From contig JAOADS010000119.1 in assembly GCA_026417195.1 (NCBI GenBank), positions 1 to 6,800 of the forward strand: a stretch of DNA of 6,800 nt, written 5' to 3'. This stretch comes from Ignavibacteria bacterium (GTDB lineage Bacteria > Bacteroidota > Ignavibacteria > Tepidaquicellales > OLB5). The translations under genes were made by a program, and so were the position numbers. The notes under the pieces are model-generated. The model worked only from the letters and a program-made list of their open reading frames with translations. It was not told the DNA's origin and did no database searches. This document shows, piece after piece, positions 1-6,770 of the stretch; positions within the stretch are counted from its first letter, which is position 1; every line of letters starts with the position of its first letter.

Positions 1-566
1 GGTAAGGTTAATCCCTGAACTGTTCCGTTGACGTTTTTTGTAAACCAGAAACCCTGTCTGTAAAAATTGGAATCATTCGTTGAAAGTGAAACCAGCATAT
101 ATTCAGCAGTGGAGTTTTTAATCTGTGTTGCGATATTTCCAAGTATTTCGTTATAGTCCATGGTAAGGTTGAATATAACAGAACTACCTGAAATCACTTT
201 CGCTCCTCCTATAAGTCTTACACCGTCAATTGTATCGGGTCTGTCAAATGGAGGCTCTATGGTTATAATAGCATCTTCTGTGTTATTTATATTAGTAATT
301 TTACTGAGGCTGAAAGCGTCTGGTGGCGTTATATTTCCATCACTGGTGATATTAAACCTCCCTATACTTCTGTAAGCATTGTCACCGTGTTCAAGAGAGC
401 TTTCAACAGCGATCCAGGCTTCATAAATTCCCTGATTCTGAGTAAGAGGTTTTAATCCTGAAACAGTTACTTCTACCTTGTTACGGTCATGTATTATACC
501 TGCATCATCACATGAAAGCTGGATTAAAGCAAAAATTATTATAAATGTTTTATATATTGTATTCAT
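1..566 (-). CDS. Lipoprotein with RskA/YEGW-like beta-sandwich module, 3' end beyond window
   Basis: Reading leftward from ATG at 566 gives 188 uninterrupted codons to the window edge, so the C-terminus is missing. An in-frame TAA at 572-570 fixes the start; no Shine-Dalgarno is present. Residues 1-18 form a lipoprotein signal peptide (Lys6, then a hydrophobic run) ending in LIQLSC, with Cys19 the lipidated residue. CDD follows, which fits the acidic surface-export signal of Bacteroidota lipoproteins; the lipobox itself is loose (Gln at -3). The mature part reads as beta-rich, with VEVTVSGLKPL (31-41), YEAWIAVE (48-55), a GRFNITSDG stretch (69-77) and ITIEPP (101-106). From memory, this order resembles modules with 'GL.PL..G..YEGW.....STG.F' and '.ITIEP' in proteins often annotated as anti-sigma-K-like. 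That match is weak, and no sigma-factor role is implied. GFWF (172-175) followed by VQGLTL may open a second copy. It lies 49 bp downstream of the cytochrome/propeller gene and is probably co-transcribed with it. Confidence 0.75.
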   Translation of the reverse strand, partial: MNTIYKTFIIIFALIQLSCDDAGIIHDRNKVEVTVSGLKPLTQNQGIYEAWIAVESSLEHGDNAYRSIGRFNITSDGNITPPDAFSLSKITNINNTEDAIITIEPPFDRPDTIDGVRLIGGAKVISGSSVIFNLTMDYNEILGNIATQIKNSTAEYMLVSLSTNDSNFYRQGFWFTKNVNGTVQGLTL

Positions 567-615
567 AGATTACAAAAATAGTCTTTTAATATAACCAATG
601 AAATAACTTTTTCTG

Positions 616-2109
616 TTAATTTCCTTTTCCCGGTGTTATTGATATTCCGGCCGGAAATGAAGCCATCTCTATATCTTTAATTTTTATGTGTCCGCCTGTT
701 ACATCAATAACAGCTGTTGTTCCGGGTATTTTGGAGCTTTCCGGAGGATGATGTGCAAATGAACCTGAAACAGATTCACAGGTTACGTATGCAAATCTTC
801 CGTCTTCGGTGAAATCTATTTTATGAGGCTGAGCTCCGACTGCAGGGATTGTTTTGATGACAGTGAAGTTGTTAAGGTCTATTACCGAGACTGAATTGGA
901 ATTTCTGTTGGGAACGTAACACCATCTTCCGTCCGGCGAAACCTCAAGCGCCAGAGGATTAAGTCCTACAGGAATAATTCGAGTGAACTGCATGGTCTGA
1001 ATATCAAATACCCTTACGTCATTAGATTTCAGACAACTGATTAATGCATAACGGTCATCTGGTGTAACTGCTACCTGATAGGGGACGAAATTTCTTGTTC
1101 CGTTTCCGTTCGGGGGAACGGAGGGATCAACAGGTGTGATATTAATAATAGAATTATCTGATGTCCTGATCACATACAGAAATTCACTTCTTTCAGTTGC
1201 CATAAGCAGAAGATCACCTTTATGAGTAAGTCTCATACCATGCGGTTCAGTCATTCTGAATTCTGTAATAACATCTGTAACTGTCATAGTTTCGGTGTCA
1301 AACTCTCTTATGTTCTTCTCAGTTAGAGTTGCATCGAAATTAGAGAAGTAACCTTTTCTTCCGTCATCTGTTAAAACTATATGAGCAGGTGAGAGTCCAG
1401 CAAACATTCTGCCTTTTAGTTCGTAAGTTCTTACATCATATTTCTCAATGTAACCTTCTGATATTAAACTTACATAAAAATATCTTCCCTGATTGTCAAC
1501 TATAACAACATGTGGTGCATCAAGTCTCCCGGGTCTTCCGCCTACGGGTATGAGCCTCACCAGATGATTATTTTCAAGGTTAACAATTGCAATAAGATCA
1601 GAAGCCTGATTTGTAATTACAGCTTTTTTTGTAATATCAGAATATGCAACTTTTCCCCAGTCATCCTTTGCACCTTCATCAATCCATCTTTTTATAATTT
1701 CAATCTGATTCCTCAGAAGGGGCTGGCCATTTGTATAAGGAGGAAAAGCTTTTGGCATAAGCGGTTCAAGAAAAGGTGATATATTGGTATCTACTCTGTT
1801 AATATGCATCATCAGGTGACTCCACTCGGAGTTATATGGAATTATTTCAGCTCCGTAAACAGAGCCTCTGATCACAGCCCCTTCCCAGCTGGTGAGATCT
1901 ATGCCTGAGGGTCTATCTATAGGATTATGACATCCGGGAAATGAACAATTACGGGAAAATATCGGCATAATGTCTCTTGAAAAACTTACAGTTTCCGTGG
2001 GGGAAACTACAGAGTCATCAGAACAACCGGTCAGATAAACAGGGCTTGTTACAAAATAGATAATTATCCCACAAATTATAAAAGCAACCTTTATGTAGAT
2101 TTTTAACAT
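616..2109 (-). CDS. Cytochrome c-like / YVTN beta-propeller lipoprotein (497 aa)
   Basis: Predicted envelope lipoprotein, probably in redox or ligand binding; its substrate is unknown. Residues 1-28 are a signal peptide with a clean LTGC lipobox (26-29), and SDD follows Cys29. Residues 41-150 look like a planctomycete-type cytochrome c domain: FSRDIMPIFSRNC, a CX4CH heme motif (Cys55, Cys60, His61), GIDLTSW (69-75), a PLMPK segment whose Met119 could be the distal heme ligand, and a closing IIKRWIDEGA helix (138-147). Residues ~160-497 form a beta-propeller of YVTN/surface-layer type. Its clearest repeats are TPDDRYALISCLKSNDVRVF (349-368), SPDGRWCYVPNRNSNSVSVI (391-410) and TEDGRFAYVTCES (434-446). 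The start is the only ATG after an in-frame TGA at 2148-2146 and sits right at the signal peptide. No Shine-Dalgarno is visible. It diverges from dxr and probably leads a two-gene leftward operon. The architecture is confident; heme attachment is inferred from the motif. Confidence 0.88.
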   Translation of the reverse strand: MLKIYIKVAFIICGIIIYFVTSPVYLTGCSDDSVVSPTETVSFSRDIMPIFSRNCSFPGCHNPIDRPSGIDLTSWEGAVIRGSVYGAEIIPYNSEWSHLMMHINRVDTNISPFLEPLMPKAFPPYTNGQPLLRNQIEIIKRWIDEGAKDDWGKVAYSDITKKAVITNQASDLIAIVNLENNHLVRLIPVGGRPGRLDAPHVVIVDNQGRYFYVSLISEGYIEKYDVRTYELKGRMFAGLSPAHIVLTDDGRKGYFSNFDATLTEKNIREFDTETMTVTDVITEFRMTEPHGMRLTHKGDLLLMATERSEFLYVIRTSDNSIINITPVDPSVPPNGNGTRNFVPYQVAVTPDDRYALISCLKSNDVRVFDIQTMQFTRIIPVGLNPLALEVSPDGRWCYVPNRNSNSVSVIDLNNFTVIKTIPAVGAQPHKIDFTEDGRFAYVTCESVSGSFAHHPPESSKIPGTTAVIDVTGGHIKIKDIEMASFPAGISITPGKGN

Positions 2110-2307
2110 CTGTGACTTGCAAACTGTTAAATGGTTAATATATATTCAATGAAGTTATTTTAGTTACTTTTTAACTGAAAACGTTACTTATGCTATAAGA
2201 ATTTCATGTGAAATTAATTTGTTTTAAAAGCGGAAATACAAATGGTTTTTTAGTAACATTTTAGTGTATTATGTTAAATATTTTAAGACTAAATTTGTTT
2301 ATACGAA
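2110..2307. other. Divergent intergenic region between the leftward lipoprotein unit and dxr
   Basis: This 198-bp, very AT-rich spacer must hold the promoters of both divergent units. It contains no credible coding frame. The hexamer GTTACT occurs at 2163-2168 and again at 2183-2188, exactly 20 bp apart, and its inverse AGTAAC lies at 2252-2257. A short 5-bp hairpin (AGTTA 2162-2166 with TAACT 2172-2176) overlaps the first copy. These could be regulator half-sites, but short repeats are expected by chance in AT-rich DNA. Confidence 0.6.
2290..2297 (+). promoter_or_regulatory. Candidate -7 promoter element (TAAATTTG) for the dxr unit
   Basis: TAAATTTG matches the Bacteroidota sigma-70-type -7 consensus TAnnTTTG exactly. 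It ends 10 bases before the dxr ATG, so the predicted transcription start is at about 2302-2306 and the mRNA would have almost no leader. The -33 partner (TTTG) is not convincing at the expected distance; TTAG at 2261-2264 is too far upstream to fit well. The same TAA is the in-frame stop that bounds the dxr start. Confidence 0.45.
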
Positions 2308-3474
2308 ATGAAAAGTATTTCTATATTTGGTTCAACCGGTTCGATAGGCTGTAATACCCTTGAGGTTGTAAGAAGTCTCAACAGACACGGATATCCGGTG
2401 GCAGTAAAATATCTCAGCGGAAATTCCAGAACGGAGATAATGATACAACAGATCAGAGAGTTTAAGCCGGATGCTGCTGTGGTTTTTTCACCTGAAGGTT
2501 ATACTGAACTCAAGGGAATCTCTTTCCCGAATAAATGTGAAATTCTCTTTGGTGAGGATGGTTTGAAGGAAATAATTTCACGCAGAGATACAGATCTTGC
2601 AGTTAATGCCCTTGTTGGTTTCAGCGGATTGGTACCCACCATTGAATGTATTAAAAACGGTGTTGATGTTGCCCTTGCAAATAAAGAGTCGCTTGTTGTG
2701 GCTGGAGAATTTATAACGCAACTTCTTAAGCAAAGTAAATCAAAACTTATACCTGTTGACAGTGAACATTCTGCGATACTTCAGTGTATTCAGGGAGAGT
2801 CTCTTAAAGAAGTCTCAGGTATTATACTTACTGCCTCCGGGGGACCTTTCAGGGATACAGATGCGGAACAGCTTCAATATGTAACCAAGGAGGAGGCTCT
2901 GAAACATCCGAACTGGAAGATGGGGAATAAAATAACTATAGATTCAGCTACATTGATGAATAAGGGGCTGGAAGTGATTGAAGCTAAATGGTTGTTCACT
3001 CTTGATACTGATGAAATAAAGGTTTTAATTCATCCTCAGTCAATTATTCATTCTCTTGTTGAGTTCTCCGACGGCTCTTATAAGGCACAGTTGGGAGTTC
3101 CGGATATGAAGATACCTATCCAGTATGCAATTACATTTCCTGAGAGAATCAGATCTGAATATGAAAGACCGGATTTTGTATCGCTGAGAAATCTTACATT
3201 TGAAGTGCCAGACTTCGGAAAGTTTCCATGTCTTAAAATGGCATATGAAGCAGCTGAAGCCGGAGCTTCATATCCGGTTGTTCTCAACGCTTCAAATGAA
3301 GTTGCTGTGGAGCTTTTCCTTGACGGTAAGATAAAATTTACAGATATTGCTGAACTAATAAGAAATACACTTGATCATCACGAAAGCTGTAACTTAACGG
3401 ACCTGGACTCTGTTAAGGAGATTGACAAATGGGCGAGGAATTTTGTTTATGATTATGCATCTGTTTTACATTAA
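2308..3474 (+). CDS. dxr: 1-deoxy-D-xylulose 5-phosphate reductoisomerase
   Basis: Cytoplasmic enzyme of the MEP pathway. It rearranges and reduces 1-deoxy-D-xylulose 5-phosphate to 2-C-methyl-D-erythritol 4-phosphate with NADPH and a divalent metal. The 388 residues are normal for the family and show all its landmarks: nucleotide-binding GSTGSIG (8-14), NALVGFSGLVPT (100-111), LANKESLV (123-130), and PVDSEHSA with metal ligands Asp151 and Glu153. Next come LTASGGPF (174-181), the flexible-loop HPNWKMG (200-206), ATLMNKGLEVIEA with the third metal ligand Glu222, and HPQSIIHS (242-249). PDMKIPIQYA (265-274) and LNASNEVAVE (326-335) follow. ATG 2308 is the only start after an in-frame TAA at 2290-2292 and lies seven residues before the nucleotide-binding loop. 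No Shine-Dalgarno is present; translation may be leaderless. It is the first gene of the rightward unit and is followed after 22 bp by rseP, a common pairing. Nothing suggests loss of activity. Confidence 0.98.
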   Translation: MKSISIFGSTGSIGCNTLEVVRSLNRHGYPVAVKYLSGNSRTEIMIQQIREFKPDAAVVFSPEGYTELKGISFPNKCEILFGEDGLKEIISRRDTDLAVNALVGFSGLVPTIECIKNGVDVALANKESLVVAGEFITQLLKQSKSKLIPVDSEHSAILQCIQGESLKEVSGIILTASGGPFRDTDAEQLQYVTKEEALKHPNWKMGNKITIDSATLMNKGLEVIEAKWLFTLDTDEIKVLIHPQSIIHSLVEFSDGSYKAQLGVPDMKIPIQYAITFPERIRSEYERPDFVSLRNLTFEVPDFGKFPCLKMAYEAAEAGASYPVVLNASNEVAVELFLDGKIKFTDIAELIRNTLDHHESCNLTDLDSVKEIDKWARNFVYDYASVLH

Positions 3475-3480
3475 ACTTTA

Positions 3481-3485
3481 AGGAG
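3481..3485 (+). promoter_or_regulatory. Shine-Dalgarno sequence of rseP
   Basis: AGGAG sits 11 bases before the rseP ATG, in the 22-bp dxr-rseP gap. It is the only strong Shine-Dalgarno among the genes here; dxr, the serine fusion and both leftward lipoproteins lack one. An in-frame TAA at 3479-3481 rules out a longer rseP start. Confidence 0.65.
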
Positions 3486-3496
3486 AAATTTTTACT

Positions 3497-4819
3497 ATGA
3501 GTGTAGTTTCAACCATACTTTATTTTTTAATAACAATTATAATTCTGGTTTTTGTACACGAGTTTGGGCATTTTATTGCAGCTAAACTCTGTAGAATGAG
3601 GGTTGATAAGTTTTATCTTTTTTTTGATTTCTTTAATCTTCGTATTTTTCGATTCACAAAAGGAGAAACTGAATATGGAATAGGCTTGTTCCCTCTCGGA
3701 GGTTACGTAAAAGTTGCCGGTATGATAGATGAAAGTATGGATAAGGATTTTGTAGATAAGCCACCTCAGCCATGGGAATATCGTTCAAAACCGGTGTGGC
3801 AGAGAATGATTGTAATTACAGCCGGAGTTGCGATGAACATACTTCTTGCTCTTGTGATATTTTACTTTATAAACCTCTTTCAGCCGAAGTCCCGCATAGA
3901 ATCAACTGTAATCGGCTACGTTTCTTCCGGCTCTGTTGCATCAAGGTTCGGTCTTGAACAGGGTGACAGGATAATTTCAGTGAATGGCAAGCCGGTTGAG
4001 TTTTGGGATGAGATCCGTGCCGGAATATTTATAGATGGTATGGGAGAAGATGCCAGAATTAAATTTGAAAGAAACGGTTCTGTAAGCGAAGTCCTTATTC
4101 CAAAAGAAAACCTTACTGAACTTGGTGAAAGAAGTTTTGGAATATTCCCTGATATGCAACCGGTTATTGAGCAGGTTTTACCTGAAAAGCCAGCAGGTAA
4201 AACGGGACTTCAGAAAGGAGATGTAATTATTGAAGCTAACGGAATACCAATTAAACACTCACAGCAATTTGTGGATGTTATAAAATCAAATCCCAACAGT
4301 GATATCAATTTCAAATGGATGAGAGATGGTAACATTATGTCTTCCACAGTCAGACCAGATCCGGACAGTACCATCGGGATAGCCATTGGTAAATATACAG
4401 GTAAGGTAAGAACTGAAGAGTATAACCTTATAACGGCAATGCCTCAGGGATTTAAAGACATGTGGCATTATGGTTTCGTTCTCTTTGTGAAATCAATGTG
4501 GAAAATCATCAAGGGTGATATTGCATTTTCCAAAGCTGTAGGAGGTCCGGTTAAAATTGCACAGTTTGCAGGTCAGTCTGCTGAAAGCGGGTTATTTTCT
4601 TTTCTTGGTTTCATGGCTATGCTTTCTATAACACTTGCCATAATAAATATTCTTCCGTTTCCAGCCCTTGACGGCGGACATTTCATGTTTCTTTTATATG
4701 AAGCAGTATTCAGAAAACCTGTTCCTCATAAAGTCCAGATAGCTGTTCAGAACGCTGGTTTTATTATCCTTATGCTTTTTATGTTATTTGTTGTCTATAA
4801 CGATATCATGCATATATAA
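3497..4819 (+). CDS. rseP: RseP-type site-2 intramembrane zinc metalloprotease
   Basis: Membrane-embedded M50 protease that cuts transmembrane segments of anti-sigma factors and remnant signal peptides. In E. coli it releases sigma-E after DegS cleavage; the substrate here is unknown. At 440 residues it is close to the usual family length. The first membrane helix (about 4-24) carries the zinc motif HEFGH (21-25). GGYVKVAGM (68-76) is the conserved membrane-reentrant region, and a second helix spans about 103-125. Two periplasmic PDZ domains follow, at about 135-205 (LEQGDRIISVNGKPV, 153-167) and about 218-288 (GLQKGDVIIEANGIPI, 237-252). The third helix region (about 366-390) ends in NILPFPALDGG (384-394), which carries the third zinc ligand Asp392. 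The last helix is at about 419-437. It lies 22 bp after dxr and 24 bp before the serine fusion, so all three are probably co-transcribed. All catalytic residues are present. Confidence 0.96.
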   Translation: MSVVSTILYFLITIIILVFVHEFGHFIAAKLCRMRVDKFYLFFDFFNLRIFRFTKGETEYGIGLFPLGGYVKVAGMIDESMDKDFVDKPPQPWEYRSKPVWQRMIVITAGVAMNILLALVIFYFINLFQPKSRIESTVIGYVSSGSVASRFGLEQGDRIISVNGKPVEFWDEIRAGIFIDGMGEDARIKFERNGSVSEVLIPKENLTELGERSFGIFPDMQPVIEQVLPEKPAGKTGLQKGDVIIEANGIPIKHSQQFVDVIKSNPNSDINFKWMRDGNIMSSTVRPDPDSTIGIAIGKYTGKVRTEEYNLITAMPQGFKDMWHYGFVLFVKSMWKIIKGDIAFSKAVGGPVKIAQFAGQSAESGLFSFLGFMAMLSITLAIINILPFPALDGGHFMFLLYEAVFRKPVPHKVQIAVQNAGFIILMLFMLFVVYNDIMHI

Positions 4820-4843
4820 CTGCCTGTTTCTTTCCTTTGAGAA

Positions 4844-6742
4844 ATGTCAGATTCAGCAAAAACCTATTTTATAATAGACTTTGACAATACTTTCGTAAAC
4901 GCTGAAGCTCTTGACCTACTTGCAGAAATTTCCCTGGCACGCGATACAGAGAAAAAATCTAAGATAGAAGAAATTAAATCTCTTTCTTCATCAGCAATGG
5001 AAGGAAAGATAAATTTTTCCTATTCCCTTGAGAGAAGACTTCAGCTTATCAAGCCTCACAAAAGTCATATAGAGAAACTTATCTCGAAACTTAAAAGACG
5101 AATAACGAAATCAGTTTCAACTAATAAAAACTTTTTTAAGAATTTTTCGGAACAGATTATAATAGTATCAGGTGGCTTCCGGGATTATATTGTCCCTGTT
5201 GTCTCAGGTTTCGGTATCCCTGAGCAAAATATATATGCAAATGAATTTATTTTTGACAATGAAGGGAAAGTGATCGGATTCAATAAAAAAAATCCTCTTA
5301 CACAAGATGGAGGCAAGGTTAAGCTGCTTAAGAAACTCAATCTAAAAGGTGAAGTCATAGTTATAGGTGACGGATATACTGATTATGAACTGAAGAAGAA
5401 CGGGATAGCTGCAAAATTCTATGCATTTACAGAGAATGTTCACCGCAGGGATGTTGTAAAAGAGGCTGATCACGTTACTCCGAGCATTGATGAATTTCTT
5501 TATGTTACCAAACTTCCTATGTCAATATCTTATCCTAAAAACAGGATAAAGGTTCTCCTTCTGGAAAATATACATGAAAGAGCATCAAAGATCTTCCGTG
5601 AGGAAGGCTATCAGGTTGAAACTCTGCCTTTAAGTCTTTCAGAGAGGGAGCTTATTCACAAGATCAAGGATGTTTCAATACTGGGGATCCGTTCAAAAAC
5701 CTTAATAACTGAAAATGTTCTCAAAGAGGCAAGGAAGTTACTTGCAGTCGGTGCATTCTGTATAGGTACAAATCAGATTGACCTGAAAGCATGTTCACAA
5801 AGAGGTGTTATAGTTTTCAATGCGCCTTTCAGTAATACCAGGAGTGTTGTTGAGCTTGTAATAGGTGAAATAATAATGCTTGAGAGAGGGATATTTCCCA
5901 AAAATAAAAAGATGCACGACGGAATCTGGGATAAATCTTCACGTGGCAGCAATGAAGTGAGAGGTAAGAAACTTGGTATAATAGGCTACGGTAAAATAGG
6001 TTCACAGCTTTCAGTGCTTGCAGAAGACATGGGAATGGAAGTTTATTACTATGACATTGTCGAAAAGCTTGCTATGGGAAATGCGAAAAAATGCAGGAGT
6101 CTTAAAGAACTCCTGAAAAAGTCTGATATAATATCAATCCATGTTGACGGAAATCCAGCCAACTCAGGGTTAATTGGTAAAAACGAGTTCAGACAGATGA
6201 AAGACGGAGTAATTCTGATAAATCTCAGCAGGGGTTTTGTGGTTGATATAAAGGAGCTTGCGGAAAATATAAAATCCGGAAAAGTTAAAGGAGCTGCAAT
6301 AGATGTTTTTCCCGAGGAGCCTGAAAGCAATAATAGAAAATTTTTTTCTGAGCTGCAGGAATTTGACAATGTGATTTTAACTCCTCACATAGGAGGAAGT
6401 ACTGAAGAGGCTCAGGAAGATATAGCTAACTTTGTTCCCTCTAAAATCATAGACTTTATAAACAGCGGAAATTCATTTTACAGTGTTAACTTTCCCAACA
6501 TTCAGCTGCCTTCATTTGAAAATGCCCACAGATTCATTCATATTCATCACAACGTTCCGGGAATACTTGCCAAGATGAATTCAGTTTTTGCAAAACATAA
6601 AATAAATATAACGGGTCAGTATCTGAAAACAGATGAGCTGATTGGATACGTTATAACAGACATCAGCAGGAAGTATAATCCGGAGTTAATAAGGGAATTA
6701 AAGGAAATTCCAAATACAATCAGGTTAAGGGTTCTTTATTAA
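4844..6742 (+). CDS. Fused phosphoserine phosphatase / D-3-phosphoglycerate dehydrogenase
   Basis: Two serine-synthesis enzymes in one 632-residue chain. Residues 1-225 are a HAD phosphatase of SerB type: nucleophile motif DFDNT (Asp12, Asp14) with Glu21 after it, FSYSLERR (58-65) with Arg65, VSGGF (108-112) with Ser109, Lys158, and GDGYTD (175-180). From memory, Glu21 and Arg65 match the phosphoserine-binding Glu20 and Arg56 of the Methanocaldococcus enzyme. GDGxTD resembles human PSPH more than the bacterial GDGAND form. Residues 234-632 are an E. coli-like SerA: CIGTNQIDL (306-314), NAPFSNTRSVVELVIGE (326-342), the NAD-binding loop GYGKIG (381-386), and Asp404, which suggests NAD preference. 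Catalytic Arg463, Glu492 and His515 have the E. coli spacing. A C-terminal ACT domain (about 562-632) contains HIHHN (566-570) and Asn588, which implies feedback control by serine. An in-frame TGA at 4838-4840 bounds the start; the only upstream signal is a weak GAGA. The frame is continuous through the junction (226-233), so this is a true fusion. It completes steps 1 and 3 of the pathway; SerC is not nearby. Confidence 0.93.
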   Translation: MSDSAKTYFIIDFDNTFVNAEALDLLAEISLARDTEKKSKIEEIKSLSSSAMEGKINFSYSLERRLQLIKPHKSHIEKLISKLKRRITKSVSTNKNFFKNFSEQIIIVSGGFRDYIVPVVSGFGIPEQNIYANEFIFDNEGKVIGFNKKNPLTQDGGKVKLLKKLNLKGEVIVIGDGYTDYELKKNGIAAKFYAFTENVHRRDVVKEADHVTPSIDEFLYVTKLPMSISYPKNRIKVLLLENIHERASKIFREEGYQVETLPLSLSERELIHKIKDVSILGIRSKTLITENVLKEARKLLAVGAFCIGTNQIDLKACSQRGVIVFNAPFSNTRSVVELVIGEIIMLERGIFPKNKKMHDGIWDKSSRGSNEVRGKKLGIIGYGKIGSQLSVLAEDMGMEVYYYDIVEKLAMGNAKKCRSLKELLKKSDIISIHVDGNPANSGLIGKNEFRQMKDGVILINLSRGFVVDIKELAENIKSGKVKGAAIDVFPEEPESNNRKFFSELQEFDNVILTPHIGGSTEEAQEDIANFVPSKIIDFINSGNSFYSVNFPNIQLPSFENAHRFIHIHHNVPGILAKMNSVFAKHKINITGQYLKTDELIGYVITDISRKYNPELIRELKEIPNTIRLRVLY

Positions 6743-6770
6743 GTTATATAGTATAATTCTGCATTTCAGG

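Noticed and set aside
160..375. Open frame of 71 codons on the plus strand
   Set aside because: It lies wholly antisense to the lipoprotein at 1-566, which has a signal peptide and continuous family-like sequence; the plus-strand frame has no recognisable motif.
1510..1779. Open frame of 89 codons on the plus strand
   Set aside because: It is antisense to the cytochrome/propeller gene, across the end of its heme domain and the first propeller blades; its Cys- and Phe-rich composition is typical of a shadow frame.
2120..2146. Minus-strand promoter for the lipoprotein unit (ATTG, 19 bp, ACAGTTTG)
   Set aside because: Only the TTTG part fits the TAnnTTTG consensus; the TA is missing, so the match is too weak to annotate although a promoter must lie nearby.
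3078..3287. Open frame of 69 codons on the minus strand within dxr
   Set aside because: It is antisense to conserved dxr motifs (PDMKIPIQYA to the LNAS region) and has no start signal.
3772..4468. Three short open frames (3772-3957 plus, 3977-4159 minus, 4286-4468 minus) within rseP
   Set aside because: All overlap the rseP membrane and PDZ coding sequence in other frames and carry no family motif.
6049..6369. Open frame of 106 codons on the minus strand
   Set aside because: It is antisense to the catalytic part of the SerA domain (Arg463, Glu492); the Ser/Phe-rich translation is a shadow of the real gene.
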